From JACVRW01 sp963819635 (GTDB lineage Bacteria > Actinomycetota > Thermoleophilia > Solirubrobacterales > Thermoleophilaceae): 64,000 bases of DNA. The stretch lies in contig CAWFWX010000012.1 in assembly GCA_963819635.1 (NCBI GenBank), positions 213,546 to 277,545 of the forward strand, in the 5' to 3' direction. How positions within the stretch are numbered: the stretch's first letter is position 1; the number at the start of each line of letters is the position of its first letter. Under the pieces are notes generated by a model that saw only the letters and a list, made by a program, of their open reading frames with translations, had not been told where the DNA came from and ran no database searches. The translations under genes were made by a program, and so were the position numbers. Below, piece after piece: positions 1 through 8,242 of this stretch.

Positions 1-825
1 GCCCACGTTCCCGCTCGCGCCCGCCGTCGCGATCTGCGAGTTCACGCCCACCACCCTGCCGCGCGTGTCCACGAGCGGGCCACCCGAGTTGCCGGGATTG
101 ATGGCGGCGTCCGTCTGGATCACCTCGTCGATCGAGAAACCGTTCGGCGACTCGATCTCCCGGCCCAGCCCGGACACGATTCCGGCGGTTGCCGTGCGGT
201 CGAGCCCGAACGGATGGCCGATCGCGACGACGTCGTCGCCGACCCGCACGGCGTCCGAGTCGGCGAGCGCCAGCGGCCGGAGCGTGCCCGCCCGCGAGGG
301 GTCGACTCGCAGCACCGCGAGGTCGGTCGACGGGTCGCTGCCGAGGACGCGCGCCGGGATGGCGGAACGCGAGTCGCCGAAGCGCACGGTCGCGGTGTCC
401 GACTCCCCGACCACGTGCGCGTTCGTCACGATCGTTCCGTTCTCGTCGATCACGAAGCCGGTGCCGGAGCCGCCGCCCACCTGGACCGCCACGACCCCGT
501 CCGCGACGGCGGCGTAGACGCGTCCGGCGTCGGTCGCGGGGGCGGGCCCGCCACCCGCCGCGGCGAGCGGCGCGGCCGACCCCCGTGACCCGGGCTCCGA
601 CCCCGTCAGGTCACCGATCGCCACGCCGCCGGCGACCAGCAGCGCACCCGCGAGCGCCGCGGCGATCGCCGTGCGAACCTGCCCGCGCCTCGGGCGAGGC
701 CCCAGACCCGTCGCCGGCTCCGCGGCGGCATGCGGGCGCTCCGCGGGCGGCCGCGGCGGCGCGGCCCACTCGTGCGTCGCCCGCCGGCCGTTCTGACCGC
801 TCCAGAGGCGCGTGCTTTCCGGCAT
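1..825 (-). CDS. Membrane-anchored HtrA/DegP-type serine protease (3' end beyond window)
   Basis: The 275 visible residues give a proline-rich cytoplasmic tail, one membrane segment (about residues 51-71), a low-complexity linker and an S1C trypsin-like domain. The full triad can be read: His137 in TNAHVV, Asp168 in STDLAVL and Ser247 in NPGNSGGPL. The C-terminus, where a PDZ domain would be expected, lies off the left edge. I chose the ATG at 825 because AAAGGAGA sits 6-13 bases before it. It follows the VWA gene by 14 bases, so it is probably the last gene of the MoxR-DUF58-VWA unit. Such enzymes degrade or process misfolded envelope proteins; the target here is unknown. The family call is sure, the regulation is not. 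Confidence 0.9.
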   Translation of the reverse strand, partial: MPESTRLWSGQNGRRATHEWAAPPRPPAERPHAAAEPATGLGPRPRRGQVRTAIAAALAGALLVAGGVAIGDLTGSEPGSRGSAAPLAAAGGGPAPATDAGRVYAAVADGVVAVQVGGGSGTGFVIDENGTIVTNAHVVGESDTATVRFGDSRSAIPARVLGSDPSTDLAVLRVDPSRAGTLRPLALADSDAVRVGDDVVAIGHPFGLDRTATAGIVSGLGREIESPNGFSIDEVIQTDAAINPGNSGGPLVDTRGRVVGVNSQIATAGASGNVG

Positions 826-839
826 CTCGCCGTCTCCTT

Positions 840-1802
840 TCATGGCAATCTCCCGGCGGCCCTGAGCGACAGCCCGGCGGCGGTCAGGAGGAGCACGAGG
901 CCCCCGGCGGCGAATCCGGCCGTGATCTCGCGCTTCTCCGGACGCGTGGCGAGCTGCGAGCCGAGGCCCTCGTAGATCGAGCCGAGCTCACCGGACTCCG
1001 CCACGTCGAAGCTCTTGCCGCCCGACCTCTCCGCGATGCGCGCCATCGTTTCCGGGTCCGGCGGCACCGGCAGCAGGGCGCCTGTGGGCCCAAGAATCGT
1101 CGCGCCCTCGGTGCCGAGCGAGACGGTGTGGATCGGCACACCCGCCCGGCGTGCCTCGCGCGCCACCGGCAGCGGGTCGCGCCCGGTCGTCTTCTTTCCG
1201 TCGGAGAGCAGCACGATCGCCGCGGGCGGCCGCCGCCGCTCGCCGCCGCCGGTGCGACCGCCCTCGTCGTTTCGCACCAGCGCGAGAGCCTCCGCCAGGC
1301 CGTCGCCGGTCGCGGTGCTCCCGTCCGCGTTCAGGCTCTCGAGGTGCTCGCGGATCCGCTCGTGGTCGTGGGTCGGCGCGACCGCCGAGTGGGGGGTGGA
1401 GGCGAACGCCACGGCGCCCACCCGCAGCTCGTCCGGGACGCTGTCGAGGAACGCCTCGGCGGCGCCGCGCGCGGCATCCAGCCGTGTGGGCTCCACGTCC
1501 GTCGCGCGCATGGAGCGCGACACGTCGGTCACGAGCACCACCGAGGCGCGCTCGACGGGCACGGCGACGGTCGCGTGCGGGCGCGCCAGCGCGAGCGCGA
1601 GGACGGTCAGTGCGAGCGCGGCGACGGCGGCCGGGATGTGGCGGCGCCAGCGCGGGATCGCGGCGACGACGCCGGCCAGCACGGGGGTGCCGGGGAAGCG
1701 CACGGCGTAGCGCCCGGGGCGGCGCCGGAACCATGCGTACGCCGCCGCCAGCACGGGCAGCGCGAGCAGCGAGAGCAAGAGGAGGGGGGAGGCGAAGCTC
1801 AA
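840..1802 (-). CDS. VWA-domain membrane protein, BatA/BatB-like
   Basis: A 320-residue protein with two N-terminal membrane helices (about 5-25 and 56-74), a von Willebrand A domain whose MIDAS metal motif DVSRS is at residues 93-97, and a final C-terminal helix. This is the BatA/BatB architecture found beside MoxR ATPases. I place the start at the TTG at 1802: it overlaps the DUF58 stop (TTGA), GGGAGG lies about 8 bases upstream, and family members begin right at this hydrophobic stretch. A GTG at 1832 is in frame but has no ribosome site. It probably acts at the membrane with MoxR and DUF58 in metal-dependent assembly or stress tolerance; the substrate is unknown. Confidence 0.88.
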   Translation of the reverse strand: MSFASPLLLLSLLALPVLAAAYAWFRRRPGRYAVRFPGTPVLAGVVAAIPRWRRHIPAAVAALALTVLALALARPHATVAVPVERASVVLVTDVSRSMRATDVEPTRLDAARGAAEAFLDSVPDELRVGAVAFASTPHSAVAPTHDHERIREHLESLNADGSTATGDGLAEALALVRNDEGGRTGGGERRRPPAAIVLLSDGKKTTGRDPLPVAREARRAGVPIHTVSLGTEGATILGPTGALLPVPPDPETMARIAERSGGKSFDVAESGELGSIYEGLGSQLATRPEKREITAGFAAGGLVLLLTAAGLSLRAAGRLP

Positions 1803-2704
1803 CTGAGCCGCCTCCCGAGTTGATCGAGCCACGGGGAGTCGGTGCTCAGGACGAGGTGCTCTGCGGACGCGGCGCGCAGCTCGTCGTGGAGCTCGGCGCG
1901 GCGCGCCCGCTCGCTCTCGGCGTAGCGCAGCCGCAGGCGCTCGTCGCGCGTGTCCGCCTCCAGCTCGGCACCGGACTCCGGGTCGACGAGCCGGAGCGTC
2001 CCGACCGCGGGCAGCTGCTCCTCGCGCGGGTCGCGGATCTCGACCGCCACGAGCGAGTGCCGCTGCCCCAGCGCGCGCAGCGGGCGCCCCCAGCCTTCCG
2101 CGCGGAAGTCGGACAGAACCGCCACCAGCCCGGCCGCGCGCGCCAGCCGCCGGACGCGCGTGAGCGCACGCGCGAGGCTGTGCGCGTCGCCGGCGCGGTC
2201 GGGCACGACGCCGGCGCGCACCGCGCGCTCGATCGCCGCGGACGCACGCCGCCCGCCGCGCGGGGGAAGGACGGTCTCCGCAGCGCCGCCGCAGAGAATC
2301 AGGCCCGCGCGCCCGCCGCGGCGCACCCCGAGCCGGGCGAGCACCGTGGCCACGCCCGCGGCGACGTCGCTCTTGAGGCGCTCGCCGGTGCCGAACGCCA
2401 TCGAGGGGGAGACGTCGAGGACGATCCAGGCGGTCACAAGCCGCTCGGGCACCTGCAGACGGACATGGGCGGAGCCTGTCCGCGCGCTCGCGGCCGCGTC
2501 GAGCTGCCGCACGTCGTCACCCGGCTGGTACTCGCGCAGCTGCGCGAGCTCGGTCCCCAGCCCGACACCCGGTGAGCGGTGCTCGCCCGGGATCATCCCC
2601 GCCGCGCGCCTCACGAGCGCGAGGTCAAGCGCCTGTATCACCCGGGCCGGCATCGGCCCTGGGCCCTGGCTCCCGGGCGGCGGCGCGAGCGCCGGGCCGC
2701 TCAC
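1799..2704 (-). CDS. DUF58 domain protein of the MoxR operon
   Basis: The 301 residues contain the DUF58 signature region (GLGTELAQLREYQPGDDVR, about 48-66), followed by a VWA-like fold in which DVSPSM keeps the DxSxS metal pattern. There is no signal peptide or membrane helix, so it is likely cytoplasmic or peripheral. The GTG start at 2704 overlaps the MoxR stop (GTGA) and the stop overlaps the next gene, indicating translational coupling. In MoxR systems DUF58 proteins are thought to be partners of the AAA+ ATPase. No specific function can be read from the sequence. Confidence 0.88.
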   Translation of the reverse strand: MSGPALAPPPGSQGPGPMPARVIQALDLALVRRAAGMIPGEHRSPGVGLGTELAQLREYQPGDDVRQLDAAASARTGSAHVRLQVPERLVTAWIVLDVSPSMAFGTGERLKSDVAAGVATVLARLGVRRGGRAGLILCGGAAETVLPPRGGRRASAAIERAVRAGVVPDRAGDAHSLARALTRVRRLARAAGLVAVLSDFRAEGWGRPLRALGQRHSLVAVEIRDPREEQLPAVGTLRLVDPESGAELEADTRDERLRLRYAESERARRAELHDELRAASAEHLVLSTDSPWLDQLGRRLS

Positions 2705-3708
2705 GCGGCCGCCTCCGCCTCCAGCGCGGGCGCGATCGTCCCGTCGAGCTCGACCGTTTCGAGCACCTGGGCAATCAGGTCATCGGAGCTGATCCCGTCG
2801 CCGAGCGCCTCGTAGCTGAGCACGAGCCGGTGTCGCAGGACGTCGCTCGCGAGGTCGCGTACGTCGGCGGCCACCGCGTGCCGGCGCCCGCGCAGGAGCG
2901 CCAGGGCGCGCGCCGATTGCACGAGTCCGATCGGGCCGCGCGGGCTGGCGCCGAAGTCGACGTAGCGCTCGAGCTCCGTGAGCCCGTAGCGCGCGGGGTG
3001 ACGGGTGGCATCGGCGAGCGTCACCGCGTAGCGGATGGCGTCCGCGTCGACGAACACGTTCGCGGCGGCGCTCCTGAACGCGAGCAGGTCATCGCCGGTC
3101 AGCCGCTCGCTGACCTCGGCGGGCGCGTCGAGGAGACGCTCGACGATGGCCGCCTCCTCGGCTGGGGACGGATAGTCCACGAGGATCTTCATCAGGAAGC
3201 GGTCCGTCTGCGCCTCGGGCAGCGGGTAGGTCCCCTCGGACTCGATCGGGTTCTGCGTCGCCAGGACGAGGAACGGCTCGGGCACGCGATGGGTCTCACC
3301 GCCGATCGTCACCTGGTGCTCCTGCATCACCTCGAGCAGGGCGGATTGCACCTTCGCGGGCGCACGGTTGATCTCGTCCGCCAGCAGGAAGTTGCAGAGG
3401 ACGGGGCCGACCTCCACGTCGAAGCGGCCGCTGTCGGGCCGGTAGATGCGCGTGCCCACGAGGTCGGCGGGCACGAGGTCGGGCGTGAACTGCACGCGCT
3501 TGAACGAGCCGTTGACGACGTTCGCGAGCGTCTTGACGGTCAGCGTCTTGGCGAGGCCGGGCACCCCTTCGAGGAGGACGTGGCCGCCGACCAGGAGCGC
3601 GACCAGCACTCGCTCCAGCATGGCGTCCTGGCCGACGATCACCCGCTTGATCTCGTAGAGCGTCTCCTCGAGCTTGGCGCGGACCTCATCTGCGTGATCG
3701 GTATCCAT
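2701..3708 (-). CDS. MoxR-family AAA+ ATPase
   Basis: A 335-residue AAA+ ATPase of the MoxR type, likely a chaperone-like ATPase that matures or inserts a cofactor into a partner. The Walker A motif reads GVPGLAKT (about residues 50-57), Walker B is LLADEINRAP and a sensor region ATQNPIE follows, all typical of AAA_3 (PF07726). The C-terminal lid domain is complete. I prefer the ATG at 3708 to the in-frame TTG at 3717. It is the first gene of a tight operon with DUF58, VWA and HtrA-like genes, a standard arrangement for this family with an unusual protease at the end. Confidence 0.92.
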   Translation of the reverse strand: MDTDHADEVRAKLEETLYEIKRVIVGQDAMLERVLVALLVGGHVLLEGVPGLAKTLTVKTLANVVNGSFKRVQFTPDLVPADLVGTRIYRPDSGRFDVEVGPVLCNFLLADEINRAPAKVQSALLEVMQEHQVTIGGETHRVPEPFLVLATQNPIESEGTYPLPEAQTDRFLMKILVDYPSPAEEAAIVERLLDAPAEVSERLTGDDLLAFRSAAANVFVDADAIRYAVTLADATRHPARYGLTELERYVDFGASPRGPIGLVQSARALALLRGRRHAVAADVRDLASDVLRHRLVLSYEALGDGISSDDLIAQVLETVELDGTIAPALEAEAAA

Positions 3709-3797
3709 GGGCGCCAAGCTACGCCCGGCACCGTCAGTTCCAGGTAAGCCCGGCGCGCTTTAGGTTCGCTTCACGCGACCGGCTAGCTTTCGCCGCG

Positions 3798-4001
3798 ATG
3801 GACGCTCGCGCGACGCGCCTCCGACGGCTCGGGTTCGTGCTGGCGCTGTTCGTGAGCGCGGCGGCGTTTGCCTACTCGCTCACAGGGATCGTGAGCGCCG
3901 GCGACGACCTTCGCTCTGCGGCGCCCCGGTCGACCGAGCGCCAGCTGCCGGTCTCGTACGAACGCTGTCGCGAGGCTCGCGACGAGCGCGTCCGTCTCTG
4001 A
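3798..4001 (+). CDS. Possible small membrane protein
   Basis: A 67-residue reading frame with a basic N-terminus, one hydrophobic stretch (about residues 12-31, LGFVLALFVSAAAFAYSLTG) and a charged tail. It starts in the gap upstream of moxR and overlaps, tail to tail, the last 122 bases of the histidine kinase gene, whose own final 40 residues are low complexity. No Shine-Dalgarno sequence is evident. It could be real or chance; the membrane-like segment is its only support. Confidence 0.3.
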   Translation: MDARATRLRRLGFVLALFVSAAAFAYSLTGIVSAGDDLRSAAPRSTERQLPVSYERCREARDERVRL

Positions 4002-5052
4002 GGCTCGGCAGGGTCACCTCGGCGCGCAGGCCGCCCTCGTCTCGCGCGGCGAGCCCGAGCCGCCCACCGTGCGCGGTGGTCACCGCGCGCACGATCGAGA
4101 GCCCGACGCCGGCGCCCCGTCCCGGCCGGCGCCGGTCGAAGCGCTGGAACGGCTCGGTCAGCAGCGCGACCTCGTCGTCGGGCACCCGCGGCCCGCTGTT
4201 CGTGACCTCGAGCAGCGCGTCCGCGCCCCGCGGACCGAGGCGGACGACCGCGAAGCCGTCGCGGCTGTTGTGGATCACCGCGTTCTCCACGAGGTTGAAC
4301 ACGAGCTGCTCGAGCAGGTCGGGGTCACCGGCCACGACGGTGCGCTCCGCGTGAAGGGAGAGCCGGACCGCGTTCTCCGCGGCTTCGCGGCGGAGGCGCT
4401 CAACCACCCGTCGCGCCGTCTCCGCGAGATCCACGGCCTCGTCGGTGGCAAGCGCGCCCGCCTCGCTGCGGGCAAGCGCAAGCAGGCTTGCGAGGAGCGC
4501 CTCGAAGCGCTGGACCTCGTCGCGAACCACCTCGGCCATCGCGCGCAGGTCGTCGAGCGTCGCGTCCGGGTCCGACAGCACCACCTCGACCTCGGTGCGC
4601 AGGACGGTGAGCGGGGTGCGCAGCTCGTGCGACGCGTTCGCGACGAAGCGCTTCTGGCTCGCGAAGGCGGAGTCGAGCCGCTCGAGCATCGAGTCGAACG
4701 CGTTCGCGAGCTCGCGCAGCTCGTCGTCGGGTCCCTCGAGGGCCACCCGGCGGCCGAGCGACTCGCCGGAGACGGCGCTGGCCGCGGCCTCGATGGTGCG
4801 CAGCCGGCTCAGCGCCCGGCCGGCGATGAGCCAGCCGAGCAGCACGGCCATGACGGTTACCGCGAGCAGCGCGAGCACGTACTGGCCGCGCAGGTCGCGC
4901 AGGATGCTGCTCGCGTCCCCGGCACTGAGCGTGTTGTGCAGGTGCCGGTCGAGCAGCGCGTAGCTCACCGCGAGCAGCAGCCCGCCGGCCAGGAAGACGA
5001 GCAGCGCGTAGACGGCCGTCAGCCTGAGCCGGATCGTCGGCCGCGGGCGCAT
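3880..5052 (-). CDS. Sensor histidine kinase, EnvZ/BaeS type
   Basis: A 390-residue membrane kinase: two transmembrane helices (about 11-31 and 58-78) with a short extracytoplasmic loop, a HAMP domain (79-131), a HisKA domain with phospho-acceptor His142 in FVANASHELRTPLT, and a HATPase domain with N box NLVENAVIHN and glycine-rich GAGVGLSI. The loop of about 26 residues suggests it senses the membrane or a partner rather than a soluble ligand. The ATG overlaps the stop of the upstream response regulator (ATGA), so they form a pair. The last 40 residues beyond the ATPase fold are Arg-rich and probably disordered. Confidence 0.93.
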   Translation of the reverse strand: MRPRPTIRLRLTAVYALLVFLAGGLLLAVSYALLDRHLHNTLSAGDASSILRDLRGQYVLALLAVTVMAVLLGWLIAGRALSRLRTIEAAASAVSGESLGRRVALEGPDDELRELANAFDSMLERLDSAFASQKRFVANASHELRTPLTVLRTEVEVVLSDPDATLDDLRAMAEVVRDEVQRFEALLASLLALARSEAGALATDEAVDLAETARRVVERLRREAAENAVRLSLHAERTVVAGDPDLLEQLVFNLVENAVIHNSRDGFAVVRLGPRGADALLEVTNSGPRVPDDEVALLTEPFQRFDRRRPGRGAGVGLSIVRAVTTAHGGRLGLAARDEGGLRAEVTLPSLRDGRARREPRDSVRTRPAAGARSTGAPQSEGRRRRSRSL

Positions 5053-5705
5053 CAGATCCGGTAGCCCGCCCCGCGCACGGTCTCGATCAATTCCGGCTCG
5101 CCCAGCTTGCGCCGGAGCGTCATGACCGTCATGCGGACGATGTTGCTGAGCACGTCGATGTTCTCGTCCCAGACGCGGTCGAGCAGCCGGCGGGCGCTCA
5201 CCACGTCGCCGTCGGCCTCGAGCAGCGCCTCGAGCACGGCGAACTCCTTCGGCACGAGCTCCACGGCGCGGCCGTCGCGGGTCACGGTGTGCCTGGCCGG
5301 GTCGAGCCGAAGGCCGCGCCGCTCGAGCACCGCGGGCCGGCTCGTCTGCGCGCGTCGCGCCAGCGCGCGCACGCGCGCCACCAGCTCGTCGAACGCGAAC
5401 GGCTTCGCGAGGTAGTCGTCGGCGCCGAGCGCGAGTCCGTTCACCAGGTCGTCCAGCTCGCCGTAGGCGGTGAGCATCAGGATGCGCGTCTCGGGCTGCT
5501 CGCGATGCACCGCCTCGCAGACGGCGTCGCCGTGCAGCTCGGGCAGGTCGCGGTCGAGCACCAGCACGTCGTAGTCGAACGCGCGCGCCTTGGCGAGCGC
5601 GCTCGCGCCGTCGAAGGCAACGTCGACGGCCGCGCCCTCGCGGCGCAGCCCCCGGGCCACCGCCTCCGCGACCCGCTGGACGTCCTCGGCCACGAGCACA
5701 CGCAC
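5052..5705 (-). CDS. OmpR/PhoB-family response regulator
   Basis: 217 residues: a receiver domain with acidic residues Glu7/Asp8, phospho-acceptor Asp51 (VLDRDLP) and the conserved Lys in DDYLAKPF, then a winged-helix DNA-binding domain (about 125-217) ending in the typical VRGAGYRI. It is the cognate regulator of the overlapping kinase. The GTG at 5705 is supported by AAGG about 8 bases upstream; this ribosome site and start lie in a perfect 11-bp inverted repeat (separate entry), which could control its own expression. Targets are unknown. Confidence 0.93.
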   Translation of the reverse strand: MRVLVAEDVQRVAEAVARGLRREGAAVDVAFDGASALAKARAFDYDVLVLDRDLPELHGDAVCEAVHREQPETRILMLTAYGELDDLVNGLALGADDYLAKPFAFDELVARVRALARRAQTSRPAVLERRGLRLDPARHTVTRDGRAVELVPKEFAVLEALLEADGDVVSARRLLDRVWDENIDVLSNIVRMTVMTLRRKLGEPELIETVRGAGYRI

Positions 5706-5738
5706 GCGACCAACCTTAGGGAGCGGCTGGTCGCGTGC
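5702..5738 (-). promoter_or_regulatory. Inverted repeat over the response-regulator start
   Basis: Two perfect 11-base arms, GCACGCGACCA and its complement, are separated by 15 bases. On the minus strand the AAGG ribosome site is in the loop and the GTG start in the 3' arm. It could be an RNA hairpin that hides the start, an autoregulatory operator, or a weak terminator for the ferritin-like gene upstream; there is no U-run. Confidence 0.5.
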
Positions 5739-5763
5739 GTTGGCGCTGCCTGCGGATGCGCCG

Positions 5764-6403
5764 TTACGACTTGACGAACGGCTTGACCGCGCCGAGCACG
5801 GCCTGCATTTCGAGCGGCTTGTCGAAGCCGCTGTCGCTGATCGGCTGCCCGTTCATGAGGCGGATCGCCGCGGCGTGCCGGGCCTCGACCTGCACGATGC
5901 TTCCGGCCGCGCCGAGCACCTCGGTGGACTCGATCATCGGCGCGGCGCCGTTGTAGGCGCTGACGCCGGTGTCCTCGAAGGTCTGCGCGAGCTTGAGGAA
6001 CGCCTTCTGACTCGAGAACGCGTTGCCGAAGTCGACTCCGGGCGCCTTCACGGGCGTGCCGCCGAGGTCCTTGATCGTCTTCATGAGCGCGGCCACGTGC
6101 TCGTTCTCGTTGTCACGGATCTCGGTGGCGAGCGACTTCGCCTCACCCGACAGTCCCGAGACCCGCTTCAGGCCCTGTGTATAGAAGGCGGCCTCGAGAT
6201 ACTCGAGCGTGAGCGCGAAGTTGAGGATGGCGACGTCGCCGCCCCCGTCCTGCGCGAGCGCCTCGCGGACGAACGGGCCGACCGTGGCGAGGCCATACGA
6301 CCGATCCGGCGGCCACCGCGCCGCGCATGATGAACGACTGCCTGCTGACTCCCTGCACGTCGATTGCCGCGAGTTCGGGCGCGGCGAGCTTCTCCTGAGA
6401 CAC
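5764..6403 (-). pseudogene. Exported ferritin-like domain protein with one frameshift
   Basis: Two reading frames join into one ferritin-like protein (PF13668 type) of about 213 residues. The first begins at a GTG (6403) behind AAAGGAGA and encodes a Tat-like leader (SRQSFIMRGAVAAGSV). The second resumes with YGLATVGPF and continues through four-helix motifs (LTLEYLEAAFYT, IRDNENEHV, VEARHA). The frame breaks near 6295-6302 by one extra base or two missing bases. It is the tandem neighbour and paralogue of the intact gene at 6430-7125. Either a recent loss of function or a sequencing error; everything else, including the stop, is preserved. Confidence 0.8.
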
Positions 6404-6429
6404 GATGTCTCCTTTCCGGCCCTGGTGGG

Positions 6430-7125
6430 CTAGGCGAGGAACGGCTTGACCTTCGGCAGGACCTCTTCCATGGAGGCCGGCTTGGCGAAGGCGCCGTCGG
6501 GGACGATGGTCTTGCCCACCACGCTGTTGAGCGCGGCGGCGTGGCGGCCCTCGACCGAGTGGATCGCGAGCGCGGCGGCGAGGATCTCCTTCGACTTGAT
6601 CCTGCCGGCCTGGCCGAGGTAGGCGGCCGCGCCGAGGTTCTCGACCGCCGCGGCGGTCTCGAGCACCATCTTCTCGCCGCCCTCTAGGACCGCATCGAAG
6701 TTGGTCTTCGGCCGCTTCGGAGTACCGCCGAGCTGCTTCACGGTCCCGGTCAGAGCCGTGACGTGCTCCTGCTCGTTGTCGCGGATCATCTTCGCGGTCT
6801 CGCCGAGCGCCTTGTCCTTGATCACGCCTGCATCGATCACCGCGTTGTAGAAGTCGGTCTCGAGGTGCTCGAGCGTCAGCGCGTACTGGACGATCGCCAG
6901 ATCGCCCGCCATCGCGTTCTCGCTGTTCGTGTTCGTGGTTCCACTTCCGCCCGATGTCGAGTTGTCGTCGTCATCGCCGCACGCGGCAACGAAGATGGCG
7001 AACGCGCCGGCAGCGCCGGCGCCTCCCACCATTCGCAGGAACCGCTTGCGGTCCGAGGGGTCGTCTGCAAGGGCGCGCAACGCACCGCTGGTGCGCGCGT
7101 CGGCCTCCCTGGCCGGGTGAGTCAT
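6430..7125 (-). CDS. Exported ferritin-like lipoprotein (PF13668 type)
   Basis: 231 residues. A leader with a twin-arginine-like KRFLRMVGGAGAAGAF sequence ends in a lipobox (FVAAC), so the mature protein is probably a cell-surface lipoprotein. An Asp/Asn/Ser/Gly linker leads to a ferritin-like four-helix bundle with acidic/His motifs LTLEHLETDFYN, IRDNEQEHV and VEGRHA that could bind a di-metal centre. Family members are abundant in actinomycetes and linked to desiccation or oxidative stress, but no reaction is established. It lies 26 bases upstream of a frameshifted paralogue and probably shares its transcript. Confidence 0.85.
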   Translation of the reverse strand: MTHPAREADARTSGALRALADDPSDRKRFLRMVGGAGAAGAFAIFVAACGDDDDNSTSGGSGTTNTNSENAMAGDLAIVQYALTLEHLETDFYNAVIDAGVIKDKALGETAKMIRDNEQEHVTALTGTVKQLGGTPKRPKTNFDAVLEGGEKMVLETAAAVENLGAAAYLGQAGRIKSKEILAAALAIHSVEGRHAAALNSVVGKTIVPDGAFAKPASMEEVLPKVKPFLA

Positions 7126-7219
7126 CGCTGATCCTTTCCGTTGAGCTCTTACAGCCGGAAGGAGCGGTGAGCTCGGACCGGCGCCTCACCCACTAGTTCG
7201 CGCCGGCCGCTCGGCCGGA

Positions 7220-7804
7220 TCACTTCGAGGTCCGGCGGCTCCACTCGCGACCGACCCCGCGCAGCATCCCCGGGTAGACGATCAGGTGCCGGAACGGCGC
7301 TATGGCGGCCATATAGGCCTTTCCGAACAGGCCGTTCGGCTTGACCAGCACCGCCATCTGGCCTCGGTAGCCGCCGGCTCCGTCCGGTACCCAGCCGAGG
7401 TGCATGACGCCGTGGACCGTTCGGTTCGCGACCTCGGCCGCGAACTCGTCGCCGGTCATGTAGAGCGTGTTGAAAGGGAGCGCCTCGAACTCGGGGCGGG
7501 GCGATTCGTAGCGCAGGTCCGCCGGCAGGCGGCCGCGCAGGGTGGGCACCCTCGACCCGAGGCCGGCGTCCGGGCGGTCCCAGCCGAGCACCTCTCCTAC
7601 CTTCCAGCGGATAGCCCAGAGCGCGCGGGCCGCACGGGAGGAGCCCCGCGAGGGGTCGAGCGCGGCGGCCACCCGCACCAGCTCGGGGAAGTCGTCGGGC
7701 CCGCCGGGCGTCGGCAGTGCCCACACGTCCTCGATCCTGAAGTCGCGCGTCAGCTCGTGGATGCGCCAGGGCCGAGAGGTGTGTGCGCTGTCGGGGAGCC
7801 TCAC
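7220..7804 (-). CDS. DUF2867-family protein
   Basis: A 194-residue soluble protein resembling the DUF2867 family, with the typical core FNTLYMTGDEFAAEVANRT and C-terminal MAVLVKPNGLFGKAYM. The start is the GTG at 7804, which overlaps the stop of the upstream YjbR-like gene (GTGA). Longer in-frame extensions read only antisense to that gene. Function is unknown; the family often sits next to NAD-dependent epimerases, which is not the case here. A GC-rich perfect repeat, CCGGCCG-CT-CGGCCGG, lies just past the stop and may be a weak terminator. Confidence 0.7.
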   Translation of the reverse strand: MRLPDSAHTSRPWRIHELTRDFRIEDVWALPTPGGPDDFPELVRVAAALDPSRGSSRAARALWAIRWKVGEVLGWDRPDAGLGSRVPTLRGRLPADLRYESPRPEFEALPFNTLYMTGDEFAAEVANRTVHGVMHLGWVPDGAGGYRGQMAVLVKPNGLFGKAYMAAIAPFRHLIVYPGMLRGVGREWSRRTSK

Positions 7805-8205
7805 TCGTGGACCGCCGAGCCGGCGAGATAGTCGCGCACCAGCCGCTTCGGGGCAGAGGCGAGCCACGCCTCCGTCACGATCTCCTCGAGCAGATCGAGC
7901 TCCGCGTCGGGCAGCCGGATCAGCACCGCGGGGTACCCGTTGAAGTGCGGCGTCGTGAAGACGACGCCGGGCTCGTCGGCGAGCAGCGCCTCCTTGGCGA
8001 TCAGGTGTTCCACCTTGGCGCCCAAGATCGGGCCGTCAGGCGCGGCGTCCCCCAGGGCGGCGAGGTCGCTCTTCCGTAGCGGCCGCTCCCAAACGAACAG
8101 CTTCTTCCGGATGGTCCAGGCGCGGTTGCGGCCGCCCGAGGTCGTCCCCGCCTCCGCTTCGGGAAGCGCGAGGGCGAGCCGGCTTACGTCCTTCCAGGTC
8201 GCCAT
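7801..8205 (-). CDS. MmcQ/YjbR-family protein
   Basis: 134 residues matching the MmcQ/YjbR fold (PF04237): N-terminal ALALPEAEAG, central KKLFVWERP and the conserved HFNGYPAVLIRL segment near the C-terminus. These small proteins have a double-wing DNA-binding-like fold but no proven function. It starts 38 bases after the ctaB stop on the same strand, so it may be the tail of the cox transcript, and is coupled by a 4-base overlap to the DUF2867 gene. Confidence 0.82.
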   Translation of the reverse strand: MATWKDVSRLALALPEAEAGTTSGGRNRAWTIRKKLFVWERPLRKSDLAALGDAAPDGPILGAKVEHLIAKEALLADEPGVVFTTPHFNGYPAVLIRLPDAELDLLEEIVTEAWLASAPKRLVRDYLAGSAVHE

Positions 8206-8242
8206 GGCATTGAGGCGAGGCTACCGCTCCCGCCGAGCAGAC

